Below, one piece after another: positions 46,981 to 53,811 of a stretch of 64,000 nucleotides of DNA. Made by a program: the position numbers and the translations under genes. Below the pieces are notes generated by a model. That model worked only from the letters and a program-made list of their open reading frames with translations, was not told the origin of the DNA and did not search any database. This DNA comes from Chloroflexota bacterium (GTDB lineage Bacteria; Chloroflexota; UBA11872), in the NCBI GenBank assembly GCA_022821645.1, contig JAJEDE010000007.1, positions 18,317-82,316 of the forward strand, given 5' to 3'. Positions within the stretch are counted from its first letter, which is position 1, and each line of letters starts with the position of its first letter.

Positions 46981-47416
46981 TGATCTCTCGAACTAGGGCT
47001 TCCCACCAGGGCGGCTCAATCAACTCTTGCGTAGGCGCGGCCCACAGCGGAAGGTCAAACGAGACTCCGGGCGGCAGCGGCTGAGCCCTTGCAAAAACGG
47101 GCTGTCGTGCTTGGCGCATATTGAGTTCGGTAAACGCGATTCGCTGGACCCTGGACAGGTCGTTGCGCACAGCCAGGTCGGCCAGGATTTGCTGTCTCTC
47201 GAGTTCGACAGTCTCGAGCTGACGCTCCAGCCGCTGAATCTCGCCGCCAAGCCGAACCAGAGTCTGCGTCTGTTGCACCCAGACCATGGCCAGCACGAAT
47301 GCCGCGATGATGACCACCAGGACCAAGCGTGACAGTGGAATCGCAATTGGAAGCCTGCGCACGACCCGAAGCGGCCACACCGGGTCACGTAGCAACGGTT
47401 CCTGGCGGAGGGCCAT
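46952..47416 (-). CDS. ftsL: FtsL-like bitopic division protein, 154 aa
   Basis: The protein has a short cytoplasmic head, one membrane helix (LVLVVIIAAFVLAMVWV), and a heptad coiled coil (LVRLGGEIQRLERQLETVELER) followed by ARNDLSRVQ-like residues. It then has a Pro-rich tail. That architecture and its place between rsmH and ftsI identify an FtsL/DivIC-type protein, although sequence similarity is weak. The start overlaps the rsmH stop as TGATG, with GGGAG seven bases upstream. Confidence 0.82.
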   Translation of the reverse strand: MALRQEPLLRDPVWPLRVVRRLPIAIPLSRLVLVVIIAAFVLAMVWVQQTQTLVRLGGEIQRLERQLETVELERQQILADLAVRNDLSRVQRIAFTELNMRQARQPVFARAQPLPPGVSFDLPLWAAPTQELIEPPWWEALVREISENISRLAE

Positions 47417-48288
47417 CAGGTGCTCCCTTCCGCGGAAAACACACGCAACCGGGCGCTGCGGGCTCGTGGATTGTGCTGCGCTTCGGACCGGTCGGGCCGG
47501 ATCGGCCGTCGAGTTAGGACCTCGCCGAGTCCCTCCTGGGCCCACCGGCGAAATGTCTGCTTGACAATCCGGTCCTCAAGGCTGTGAAAAGCGATCACGG
47601 CAAGCCGGCCGCCGGAACATAGCGCCAGGCGCGCACCGTCCAGACCTTGGCGCAGAACGTCAAGCTCTTGATTGGTTGCGATTCGAAGAGCTTGAAAGGT
47701 TCGGGTGGCTGGATGCAGACGCCGTCGCCTGGGGAACGCTCGCGCGACCACCCGGGCGAGTTGGGTTGTGGACTCGATCGGACGGCTTGCGACGATCCGA
47801 CGCGCGACCGCGCGCGACCGGCGTTCCTCGCCATACTCCCGGAGCAACGTTGCCAAGTCAGCCTCGGGAAGGCGATTCACGAGGTAGGCCGCTGGCACGC
47901 CGGCTGTCGAGTCAAACCGCATATCCAGCGGACCTTCCAGTCGAAACGAAAAGCCACGCTCGGCTGTTGCCAATTGCTTCGAGGACACTCCGAGGTCCAG
48001 GAGGACTCCCGCCGAGAGTTCGGTCCCAATGGGTTGCGGTAAGTCCGAATAGCTGGCGTGTATCGGCTGAACCCGCGCGTCGTCCCGAAAGCGTGTGGAC
48101 AGCCAACGAACAGCGTCTGGATCGAGATCGATGGCCAGAATTCGCTCGGCGCCGGCGTCCAGCAAGGCCTGGGTGTGGCCGCCTTGTCCGGCTGTTCCAT
48201 CCACGATCAGCCCGCTGAGGCACGGCCGAAGCGCGCTGACGGTGGCCTGTGGCATCACCGGCTCGTGGCGGCTGGAGGCGGTGGTCAC
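47416..48288 (-). CDS. rsmH: 16S rRNA C1402 N4-methyltransferase, 290 aa
   Basis: RsmH (MraW) methylates the ribosomal decoding site using SAM. SRHEPVMPQATVSAL is the N-terminal family mark, IVDGTAGQGGHTQALL the SAM loop, and LLDLGVSSKQL and GFSFRLEGPLDMRFD the catalytic-domain signatures. AVIAFHSLEDRIVKQTF near the end is diagnostic. It starts with GTG 48288, 12 bp after a strong hairpin, and is coupled to ftsL. Confidence 0.97.
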   Translation of the reverse strand: MTTASSRHEPVMPQATVSALRPCLSGLIVDGTAGQGGHTQALLDAGAERILAIDLDPDAVRWLSTRFRDDARVQPIHASYSDLPQPIGTELSAGVLLDLGVSSKQLATAERGFSFRLEGPLDMRFDSTAGVPAAYLVNRLPEADLATLLREYGEERRSRAVARRIVASRPIESTTQLARVVARAFPRRRRLHPATRTFQALRIATNQELDVLRQGLDGARLALCSGGRLAVIAFHSLEDRIVKQTFRRWAQEGLGEVLTRRPIRPDRSEAQHNPRARSARLRVFSAEGST

Positions 48289-48299
48289 GACATTCGGTG

Positions 48300-48335
48300 T
48301 GTGTGGGGCGCGGGGGAGGCGCCGCGCCCCACACA
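48300..48335 (-). promoter_or_regulatory. 14-bp perfect hairpin between mraZ and rsmH
   Basis: Positions 48300-48313 pair perfectly with 48322-48335 around an 8-nt loop. The hairpin starts 7 bp after the mraZ stop and ends 11 bp before the rsmH GTG. No T-tract follows, so it is not a classical terminator. Its closeness to the rsmH start suggests control of rsmH translation or processing of the mraZ message (inference). Confidence 0.6.
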
Positions 48336-48342
48336 GAACACC

Positions 48343-48789
48343 CTAAGGAGAGTGCGGAACGCCTCCGCGGGCGCGCCGCATGATGTCGGACGCATCGGCG
48401 ACGATGCGCACGTGCCGCTTCTGCCAGGCCGTTGCGTCCCATAGTTCAATCACGTCACCCACACCCATGACGACCACTTCCTTGGTGAGTCCCGCGTGGT
48501 CGCGTAGGTGTACGGCTATCGGAATCCGTCCTTGCTTGTCGAATTTCACGTCTTCGGCAGATCCGAAGAGCTGTCGTTTGGTATCGCGGGCATCGGGGTT
48601 CAGCGGGTCCAGCGTGGCCAACTCGCGCTCCACGTCGCTCCACAGACCGGCCGGATAGAACGTGAGGCAGTTCTCGGCGCTCACGGTCAAAGTTCCCCCC
48701 TCGGGAATCTGGGCACGAAGTCGACTGGGAAACGCAAGGCGTGCCTTGGCGTCCATCTGGTGGACATAGGTCCCCTTGAAGCTGGCCAT
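48343..48789 (-). CDS. mraZ: transcriptional regulator MraZ, 148 aa
   Basis: MraZ is a ring-forming SpoVT/AbrB-like DNA-binding protein that controls its own dcw operon. Two tandem swapped-hairpin domains are visible: GTYVHQMDAKARLAFPSRLR and later DVKFDKQGRIPIAVHLRDHAG, each with the D-x-x-x-R binding motif. The length is normal. It is the first gene of the division cluster, and an array of TGGG-type boxes lies directly upstream. Confidence 0.97.
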   Translation of the reverse strand: MASFKGTYVHQMDAKARLAFPSRLRAQIPEGGTLTVSAENCLTFYPAGLWSDVERELATLDPLNPDARDTKRQLFGSAEDVKFDKQGRIPIAVHLRDHAGLTKEVVVMGVGDVIELWDATAWQKRHVRIVADASDIMRRARGGVPHSP

Positions 48790-48813
48790 GCCGCGTCTTT
48801 CGGCCGAAGCCTA

Positions 48814-48848
48814 CCCCTTTGTTCCCCACTACAACCCACCAATCACCA
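48814..48848 (-). promoter_or_regulatory. MraZ operator: four 10-bp-spaced TGGG-like boxes
   Basis: Read leftward, the boxes are TGGTG, TGGGT, TGGGG and AGGGG, each separated by exactly 5 bp (at 48844, 48834, 48824 and 48814). MraZ is known to bind three or four TGGGN repeats with 5-nt spacing upstream of its own gene. The array ends 25 bp before the mraZ ATG. A second pair, TGGGG-N5-TGGGT, lies at 48908-48922. Confidence 0.78.
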
Positions 48849-48895
48849 CAGTCGTGGTTGTTTGGCCAAAGAAGTGAATCACATTCCCCACCGGC

Positions 48896-48901
48896 TGTCA
48901 A
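48896..48901 (-). promoter_or_regulatory. possible -35 box of the mraZ promoter
   Basis: The leftward strand reads a perfect TTGACA here. Seventeen bases further on is TTCACT, a weak -10 match (3 of 6). If used, transcription would begin near 48866, placing the 48814-48848 boxes just downstream of the start, a good position for repression by MraZ. Confidence 0.4.
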
Positions 48902-48907
48902 GAAGAA

Positions 48908-48922
48908 ACCCACCAGTCCCCA
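48908..48922 (-). promoter_or_regulatory. second pair of MraZ-type boxes
   Basis: Leftward, TGGGG and TGGGT are separated by 5 bp, the same geometry as the main operator. They lie just upstream of the TTGACA at 48896. A two-box site is shorter than known MraZ operators, so binding is uncertain. Confidence 0.4.
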
Positions 48923-48967
48923 CGTGGTTTTTTGGCGGATTCTCGGCCCGTCCGGTGCGTTCGGCGC

Positions 48968-49390
48968 CTAGAGGTCGTGTGGTATGTCCGCGGCGGTGCG
49001 ATCGAGCGCCCAGTTCGCGAGTCGGTCAGCAAGCGAGTTTTCAGCCCGCGATACGTGCACGAAGCTCACAGGAACACGCTCGGGGGCGGCTGCCTGTACC
49101 CTGGCTGCCAGTTCGCGCAGGGCGGCGTTCTTGATTTTCCAGGCGCCTGACAGCTGGCGGGCCGCCAGTTCGCTGTCAAGCCGAAACTCGATTGCGCTTG
49201 GCTGAAGCTGCTCGACTAACCGCATGCCTGCCAGCACCGCCTGGTATTCCGCCTGGTTGTTCGTCCGCACGCCCAGACGGAGTGCGATGCGTCCGGAGAT
49301 TGCGCCAAACTCGTCGTAAATGACGACTCCGGCCGCGGCTTCGCCCGGGTTGCCGCGACTGGCGCCATCACAGTGGACCCGGTATCGCAT
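48968..49390 (-). CDS. ribonuclease HI family protein, 140 aa
   Basis: This is an RNase H fold nuclease that would cut RNA in RNA-DNA hybrids. The four acidic active-site residues are visible: Asp in HCDGASRGNPG, Glu in NNQAEYQAVLAG, Asp in FRLDSELAARQ, and Asp in NSLADRLAN. It lacks the basic handle of Escherichia coli RnhA and resembles the short RnhA/YpdQ group. ATG 49390 is the preferred start; a GTG at 49411 would add seven residues. It reads away from the 49426 gene. Confidence 0.9.
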   Translation of the reverse strand: MRYRVHCDGASRGNPGEAAAGVVIYDEFGAISGRIALRLGVRTNNQAEYQAVLAGMRLVEQLQPSAIEFRLDSELAARQLSGAWKIKNAALRELAARVQAAAPERVPVSFVHVSRAENSLADRLANWALDRTAADIPHDL

Positions 49391-49425
49391 TCGTGTTTCG
49401 CTGCCATTCACGGTCTAGGATCACA

Positions 49426-50247
49426 ATGCATGGTACGCATGAGTTCAAGCGCACAGAGGTGACCGGACTGTCCAAGAGACCGCTGGAACCTGTGGTCGCT
49501 GCGCCGGGTGAATCGCCGCAACTTTCTCAAGATCCACTCAGGCGGTTCGACGCCGAACTCGCAGCCGGTTCGCACTGGTATCTGGCAGCGTTACGCGCAT
49601 GCGGGCAGTGGCGGCTCGAGGCCGAAACATATCAGGGGCGTCGTCTCACCTATCTCGTCGCGCACGAGGCGCTGGACCTGGTGCTTCTGATTGATCGCAT
49701 TGCCGGGACGCGGCGTGATGCTGTACCCCGGTCAGAGCGGGACGCGCTTCGGTTTCGCGGACGGCCGCCCATCTACGTGCCGGGCCAGGAGTTTGCCCAT
49801 GCCCTGGGAGAAGCCCGCCTGCACGCTTACCTGAACCACTTTTACGGTATCGACGTGGAGGAGGCCGTCGTGCACGCCGTGGAGCTCGAAGCGTCCAAGG
49901 CCCATCCGCTTGATCGGGCGTCTCTGGATGTGAACCTGGTTCTCTACGGTAAGACGCTTCGCGATTTGCTCGCGACCTATCGTAAGGAGCGCGGGCTTGC
50001 GGATGACGGACGCGTTCGCTGGGCCGACTGGAAGGATTTTACGTATTGGTGTTTTCGGCTGCGGTTGCGGACTCAGGTCCCGGCCCGAATTGCCAGCGAC
50101 ACGCGAAAGGGCATTGCGCTGCTCCAACGGCTGCGCGGGGTCGAGCCGGACGAATCTCCGGATCCGCTTCGCCCGGGCGAAGCGCCGCGCGAGACATTGG
50201 ACTCCGCGCACGAGGCGCCGGTGATTGACCTGCGTCGACTCTTTTAG
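49426..50247 (+). CDS. conserved hypothetical protein, 273 aa
   Basis: No family is recognised. The middle is helical and well composed (SHWYLAALRACGQWRLEAE, RLTYLVAHEALDLVLLIDRI, ARLHAYLNHFYGIDVEEAVVHAVELEASKAHPLD), and KTLRDLLATYRKERG leads to a Pro-rich C-terminal tail ending IDLRRLF. There is no signal peptide or membrane helix. AGGA lies 5 bp before the ATG. It is divergent from the RNase H gene with 35 bp between starts, and overlaps the convergent MFS gene by 4 bp. Confidence 0.75.
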   Translation: MHGTHEFKRTEVTGLSKRPLEPVVAAPGESPQLSQDPLRRFDAELAAGSHWYLAALRACGQWRLEAETYQGRRLTYLVAHEALDLVLLIDRIAGTRRDAVPRSERDALRFRGRPPIYVPGQEFAHALGEARLHAYLNHFYGIDVEEAVVHAVELEASKAHPLDRASLDVNLVLYGKTLRDLLATYRKERGLADDGRVRWADWKDFTYWCFRLRLRTQVPARIASDTRKGIALLQRLRGVEPDESPDPLRPGEAPRETLDSAHEAPVIDLRRLF

Positions 50248-51677
50248 CGCGAGGAGTTTCGGTCAACGAGCGGCGCCAGGGTCACCAATACTCCAAGCAG
50301 GACGACAACGCCGGCGGCGCCGAAGACTGTGCGAAACGCGTTTACTGTGTCCGGGCCGGCTGCGGCGTCCGGCCCGGCAACACCTAGCTGCAGCACGACG
50401 ATCGAGGCCCAGATGGTGCCCCAGAGGGCCTGGCCAGTGGCTTGGGCCATGTTGCGCGCCAGGGCCAGAACGGCGCTCGCCTGGTTGCGGTGCTCAGCGG
50501 CGGCCGAGCCCATGAGCATGCTGGCGTTGCCGCTGTTGAACATGGCCATGCCGATGCCAATGACGGCCAGTCGGGGAACGACGGCCCAGGGCGAGGTGTC
50601 GGCCGCCAGCGTGGTCAGCAGTAACAGTCCTACGGCGACGATACCGATGCCGAGCGCGCCGACGGTTCGGGAACTCGTGCGGTCAGCCAACATTCCCGCA
50701 GGCGTACCGAGGAACCCCATGAGGGCCGGGACGGTGACCATGAGGAGGCCGACCTGCTGGACCGGGAGATCCAGCACGCGCTGGAGGTAAAACGGGAGCA
50801 GCAGGATCTGGGTGGCCGCGCCGGCGAACGCCAGGTAGCCAGCCAACATGGCGGCCGTGAAGTCCGGCACGCGGAACATGGCGGGCTGGATCGTTGGCCA
50901 GCGCGTGCGGGTTTGCCACCAGCCGAACGCTAACAGCAGCGCGATGCCCGTCACGACCAGCAGGATGACGATGGGTGACGAGATGCCGAGCGTCTGGATG
51001 CGGTTCAGACCGACGACCAGCATCGTCAGGCCGACCGTGAGAAGGGTGGCCCCGCGCAGGTCGAAGCGGCCGCCGGTGCCGCGGGCTCCCGCGGGCAGGA
51101 TTCGGGCGCCCAGGGCCACTGCCGCTACGCCAACCGGGACGTTCAACAGGAAGATGAACGGCCACCCCAGGGACCCCAGAATGAAACCGCCCACCACGGG
51201 ACCGCTGACCAGTCCAATCGATACCGCCGACAGGATGAAGCCGATGGCTTTACCGCGTTCGCTGGGCGGGAACGCGGAGACCACCAGGGCAGGTCCCAGG
51301 GCCTGGGTGATCGAGCCGCCGATGCCCTGGACGACGCGGAAGGCGATCAGCAGGCCGACGTTGGGCGCCAGGCCGCAGAGGAGGGAGCCGAGGGTGAAGA
51401 CCAGGAATCCAACCAGATAGAGCCGTTTGGCACCGCGCATCTGGGCCAGACGGCCGGCGGGCAGGAGCAGGCTGGTGATGGCGATGACGTAGGCCAGCGT
51501 GACCCACTGCACGCGGTCGAATGGGGCGTCGAGTTCGCGGACCAGGGTGGGCAGCGAGACGTTGACGATGCTGGCGTCCAGGGTGGCCATGAAGACGCCG
51601 CTGGCCACGACGGCCATGGTGGCCCAGCGGGTGGTTACGGCTGGCGGTGGGTTGGCGCCTACGTCGGCGGTGGTCAA
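50244..51677 (-). CDS. MFS efflux transporter, DHA2 (EmrB/QacA-like), 477 aa
   Basis: This is a 14-helix drug:proton antiporter-type MFS protein. Motif D1 is in FMATLDASIVNVSLPTLV, motif A-like residues in AGRLAQMRGAKRLY, motif B in FRVVQGIGGSITQALG, and motif C in GLVSGPVVGGFILG. The extra central helix pair expected for DHA2 is present. It starts inside the end of the upstream 147-aa gene (ATGA overlap), so the two are co-translated. Confidence 0.9.
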   Translation of the reverse strand: MTTADVGANPPPAVTTRWATMAVVASGVFMATLDASIVNVSLPTLVRELDAPFDRVQWVTLAYVIAITSLLLPAGRLAQMRGAKRLYLVGFLVFTLGSLLCGLAPNVGLLIAFRVVQGIGGSITQALGPALVVSAFPPSERGKAIGFILSAVSIGLVSGPVVGGFILGSLGWPFIFLLNVPVGVAAVALGARILPAGARGTGGRFDLRGATLLTVGLTMLVVGLNRIQTLGISSPIVILLVVTGIALLLAFGWWQTRTRWPTIQPAMFRVPDFTAAMLAGYLAFAGAATQILLLPFYLQRVLDLPVQQVGLLMVTVPALMGFLGTPAGMLADRTSSRTVGALGIGIVAVGLLLLTTLAADTSPWAVVPRLAVIGIGMAMFNSGNASMLMGSAAAEHRNQASAVLALARNMAQATGQALWGTIWASIVVLQLGVAGPDAAAGPDTVNAFRTVFGAAGVVVLLGVLVTLAPLVDRNSSR

Positions 51678-52117
51678 GCGAGCGAGAGTCCGAACTGCAC
51701 GAGGGCGGAGGCCAGGCGTTCCAGGTCGGCGCCGCCCAGTTCAACGGTCAGGGGCAGTTCCACCAGCGATTCGGAGTCGCCTGGAACGTGGGTTGGGAAG
51801 CGGGTCAGATCGTCGCGCAGCTCGCCGATCTGCTCGGCGTCCACTCCGCGGCGCAGCAGCAGGTCGAGAGCGACTTCGATTCGCGCCACCGGGTGGCGGC
51901 GGTCGGGGGCGTAGACCCAGGCGACGGTGGTGAGGCGCTCGCCGTGCGGGGCCTGGAAGGCGAAGCCGCGGCGGGCGGGGCGGAGGGGCATGCCGGCCTG
52001 CTGCCAGCGACCCATGAGGCCCTCCACAAGCGCGAACGTCTCTTGCGGCATGGCGCGTTGGAGGGCGCGGACTTCGGGTGCGTCGATGTCGTAGGTGCGG
52101 AACTCTTCCTCGAACAC
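51674..52117 (-). CDS. hypothetical protein, 147 aa
   Basis: The product is a small soluble protein with no recognised family. It begins FEEEFRTYDIDAPEV, has a central VEGLMGRWQQAGMPLRPARRGFAF block, then a beta-rich TTVAWVYAPDRR segment and an acidic C-terminal helix region. GTG 52117 has GGAGA seven bases upstream. The frame remains open for 230 further codons into GA-rich repeat DNA, which is not credible protein. It leads a two-gene operon with the efflux MFS gene. Confidence 0.7.
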   Translation of the reverse strand: MFEEEFRTYDIDAPEVRALQRAMPQETFALVEGLMGRWQQAGMPLRPARRGFAFQAPHGERLTTVAWVYAPDRRHPVARIEVALDLLLRRGVDAEQIGELRDDLTRFPTHVPGDSESLVELPLTVELGGADLERLASALVQFGLSLA

Positions 52118-52236
52118 GGGTGGTCTCCGGTGTCGTGGGTCGCGGGCCACTTTAGGCGAGCGGGGCAATGCGGCAGTGCGGCCGGGGGGCGGGGCGCGCG
52201 GATGTAGGGGGCGAAATGGGGCCTCGCGTGCGCAAT

Positions 52237-52260
52237 AAGAGTTTTTTCTAAAAAACTCTT
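52237..52260. repeat. AT-rich 11-bp perfect palindrome
   Basis: Left arm 52237-52247 (AAGAGTTTTTT) is exactly complementary to right arm 52250-52260 with CT between. The stem is mostly A/T and lacks a GC core, so it is a poor terminator. It is an AT island in otherwise very GC-rich DNA. Confidence 0.7.
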
Positions 52261-52281
52261 GAGGTGCGGCGGGGCGGGGGC

Positions 52282-52730
52282 GGAAGGGTGGAGGGGAGAG
52301 GGAAGAGGAGTGAGAGCGGATATGCACGGGGACTGGGGACGGGGTGTGGCGCGGGTGGGCGAGGTCTTGCCGCGGCGGTGGGGCGAGGCCTGGGTGGCGC
52401 GGCGAGCCGAGGGTGGGGATCGGACGGGGCTGGGGGCGGGTGCCGGGCGGTGGAATTTGGTTGGGGGTGAAGGGGGAGCTGTCTCTCGCCAGCCCGCCCC
52501 CGAGAGGGGGGCGGGCTGGCGAGAGACAGCTTGGGCGGATTTTTGGGCGGGTGGGAAGGAGGAAGGGTAGAGGGGAGAGGGCAGAGAAGTGAGATCGGAA
52601 GGGGACGGGCAGCGACGGGTCTCCACGCAAGGTGCGGAACAGGCGGGGGCAGTGACGGGGCGCCAAGGGGGCGAGTAGTCTGATGAGGGGTGGGCAGAAG
52701 GGTAGAGGGGAGAGGGAAGAGGAGTTAGAG
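52282..52730. repeat. three direct copies of a GA-rich unit
   Basis: Copies begin near 52282, 52561 and 52696 and share the core GAAGGGTAGAGGGGAGAGGG followed by (A/C)AGAG(G/A)AGT. At least the first two extend further with a partly matching tail. A shorter copy is found at 63842-63866 on the far side of the restriction island. Confidence 0.75.
52477..52531. repeat. perfect inverted repeat, 25-bp stem, 5-nt loop
   Basis: Positions 52477-52501 are the exact reverse complement of 52507-52531, with GAGAG as the loop. The stem is unusually long and perfect for chance. No T-tract follows on either side. Confidence 0.85.
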
Positions 52731-52900
52731 AAGAGGGGAAGGAAGAGCGGGAAGCGGAGAGTTGGGAGGAGTGGGGAGAGGATCGGGGCGAGGAGGGAAG
52801 GGGGCATTTGGAGTGGGGGTTGCAGGGCTTACTCGGATAGTGTACACTCTCTGAGAGCGAGTGGCAAGTGGTTGGTGGTTGGGTGCTGCTGGGTCCCGGC

Positions 52901-52948
52901 CCCATTCGGCAAGCTCAGGGCAGGCCCATTCGACTCGCTCAGGACAGG
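52901..52948. repeat. two tandem 24-bp dispersed-repeat units
   Basis: Unit 1 (52901-52924) and unit 2 (52925-52948) share CCCATTCG, then CTCAGG(G/A)CAGG. The CTCAGG-CAGG motif resembles a widespread family of intergenic repeats in environmental bacterial genomes (from memory, to be verified). Two units with no spacers do not make a CRISPR. Confidence 0.6.
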
Positions 52949-52997
52949 CTTGACGCCGGGATGACGAGGGACTGGATCGGGGGCCGGGGATGGCGGT

Positions 52998-53033
52998 TGA
53001 TGGCAGTGATGGCAGTGATGGCAGTGATGGCAA
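52998..53033. repeat. 9-bp tandem repeat (TGATGGCAG x4)
   Basis: Three perfect copies of TGATGGCAG and a fourth differing in the last base run from 52998 to 53033. It is followed directly by the near-palindrome at 53033-53069. Confidence 0.8.
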
Positions 53034-53069
53034 TGCCAGCAATGCAAGCAGTGCATGCGTTGCCGGCAT
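53033..53069. repeat. near-palindrome, first of three related copies
   Basis: Two 18-nt arms (53033-53050 and 53052-53069) are complementary with three mismatches around a single base. Related sequences with the core GCAA(T/G)GCAA and GTTGC(C/T)GGCA occur at 54002-54092 and 54848-54925, each beginning with GGGGATGGCGG. Confidence 0.6.
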
Positions 53070-53102
53070 TGCAAGCGAGGCTGGTAGAGATGTGGGGGAG
53101 GG

Positions 53103-53486
53103 TTAGGTTTGGAGAACGAAGTCGGCGATTTGCTGGGCTCGCCGGATGGCCTCCCGCGCCGACGGGATGTCGGGTTCCGGGTCGGTTTCCGCCGGATAGC
53201 GGGATGTCGCGATGTAGGCGTTCAGGAATCTGGCGGCTGGTCTGAGGTCTTCAAAGGCTGGGTCCAGGCCGGTGCAGAGATTGAGGAGATAGCCGAGGTC
53301 GTGCACGAATCGGAACGGGACGTCGTGCGCGACCAGATATCCCTTGAGGTACTTTTCCGCGCATTGCTGGGCGTGGAAGCAGGCAATGGCCGGCAGGGGT
53401 CGCTCCGGCCCGAGGGCTCGGCGGGCTATTTCCAGGTCGTCGTCCGCCTTGGCGAACCAGGCGTGCTCAGGCCGCGCGGCGATCAT
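53103..53486 (-). CDS. HEPN-domain protein of a HEPN/MNT pair, 127 aa
   Basis: This is a four-helix HEPN protein of the PF05168 type. WFAKADDDLEIARRAL opens helix 1, FHAQQCAEKYLKGYLVAHDVPF is the defining helix 2 block, and VHDLGYLLNLC follows. The usual RX4-6H ribonuclease motif is not clearly present; the nearest is the Arg-Tyr-Pro turn TSRYPAETD. It may therefore be a non-nuclease HEPN. It overlaps the upstream MNT gene by 20 bp, the normal operon form of a HEPN/MNT toxin-antitoxin module. Confidence 0.85.
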   Translation of the reverse strand: MIAARPEHAWFAKADDDLEIARRALGPERPLPAIACFHAQQCAEKYLKGYLVAHDVPFRFVHDLGYLLNLCTGLDPAFEDLRPAARFLNAYIATSRYPAETDPEPDIPSAREAIRRAQQIADFVLQT

Positions 53487-53811
53487 AGAGGACTTCGGAG
53501 TCTTCGAGCATGCGGCTGAGCATGGAGTTGGGGTTGGGGCGGTAAGTGGCGAACGCTTCGTAGGAGCGGATCAGGAGGTCGACGGGCAGGACGAATCGTT
53601 CGGCGATGGCGGCGTGGATGGGATTGCCCTGGCGGGGCGGCTCCTCGCCGGGGCGCAGGACGACCATCAGGTCCAGGTCGCTGTGGTCATCCTCTTCGCC
53701 GCGGGCGACGCTGCCGAAGAGGATGATTTGCTCGGGCTGGAAGCGCTCGACGATGAGCTGGGTGATGGCATCGATGGTTTCGCGGTTGAGGGGGTCTTCG
53801 ACGACGCGCAT
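53467..53811 (-). CDS. MNT-type nucleotidyltransferase, 114 aa
   Basis: This is a minimal nucleotidyltransferase. IILFGSVARGEEDDHSDLDL contains the GS motif and the D-x-D metal site, and LPVDLLIRSYEA the third Asp. In studied HEPN/MNT pairs this enzyme AMPylates the HEPN partner and so neutralises it. The gene precedes its HEPN partner, and the N-terminus resembles the fragment at 1-280, suggesting related modules at both ends of the window. Confidence 0.9.
   Translation of the reverse strand: MRVVEDPLNRETIDAITQLIVERFQPEQIILFGSVARGEEDDHSDLDLMVVLRPGEEPPRQGNPIHAAIAERFVLPVDLLIRSYEAFATYRPNPNSMLSRMLEDSEVLYDRRAA

Larger units (their letters stand above)
52118..53102. other. 985-bp repeat-rich intergenic region
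   Basis: No gene is supported here. The stretch holds an AT palindrome, a 25-bp perfect hairpin, three copies of a GA-rich unit, a pair of 24-bp repeats, a 9-bp tandem repeat and a near-palindrome, each listed separately. It marks the left border between core genes and the defence island. Confidence 0.85.

Noticed and set aside
51805..52905. Long leftward Ser/Pro-rich frames through the GA-rich repeats
   Set aside because: The amino-acid pattern (SPLP, SSLSP repeats) comes from the repeats; only the separate 147-aa gene ending at 51674 is credible.
52901..53033. Possible CRISPR array
   Set aside because: The repeats are adjacent without unique spacers, differ in sequence, and no cas gene is in the window.
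52829..53074. Cys/His-rich leftward frame (CHHCHHCHHC) resembling a metal-binding peptide
   Set aside because: It is produced by translating the TGATGGCAG tandem repeat; there is no ribosome site or conserved flank.
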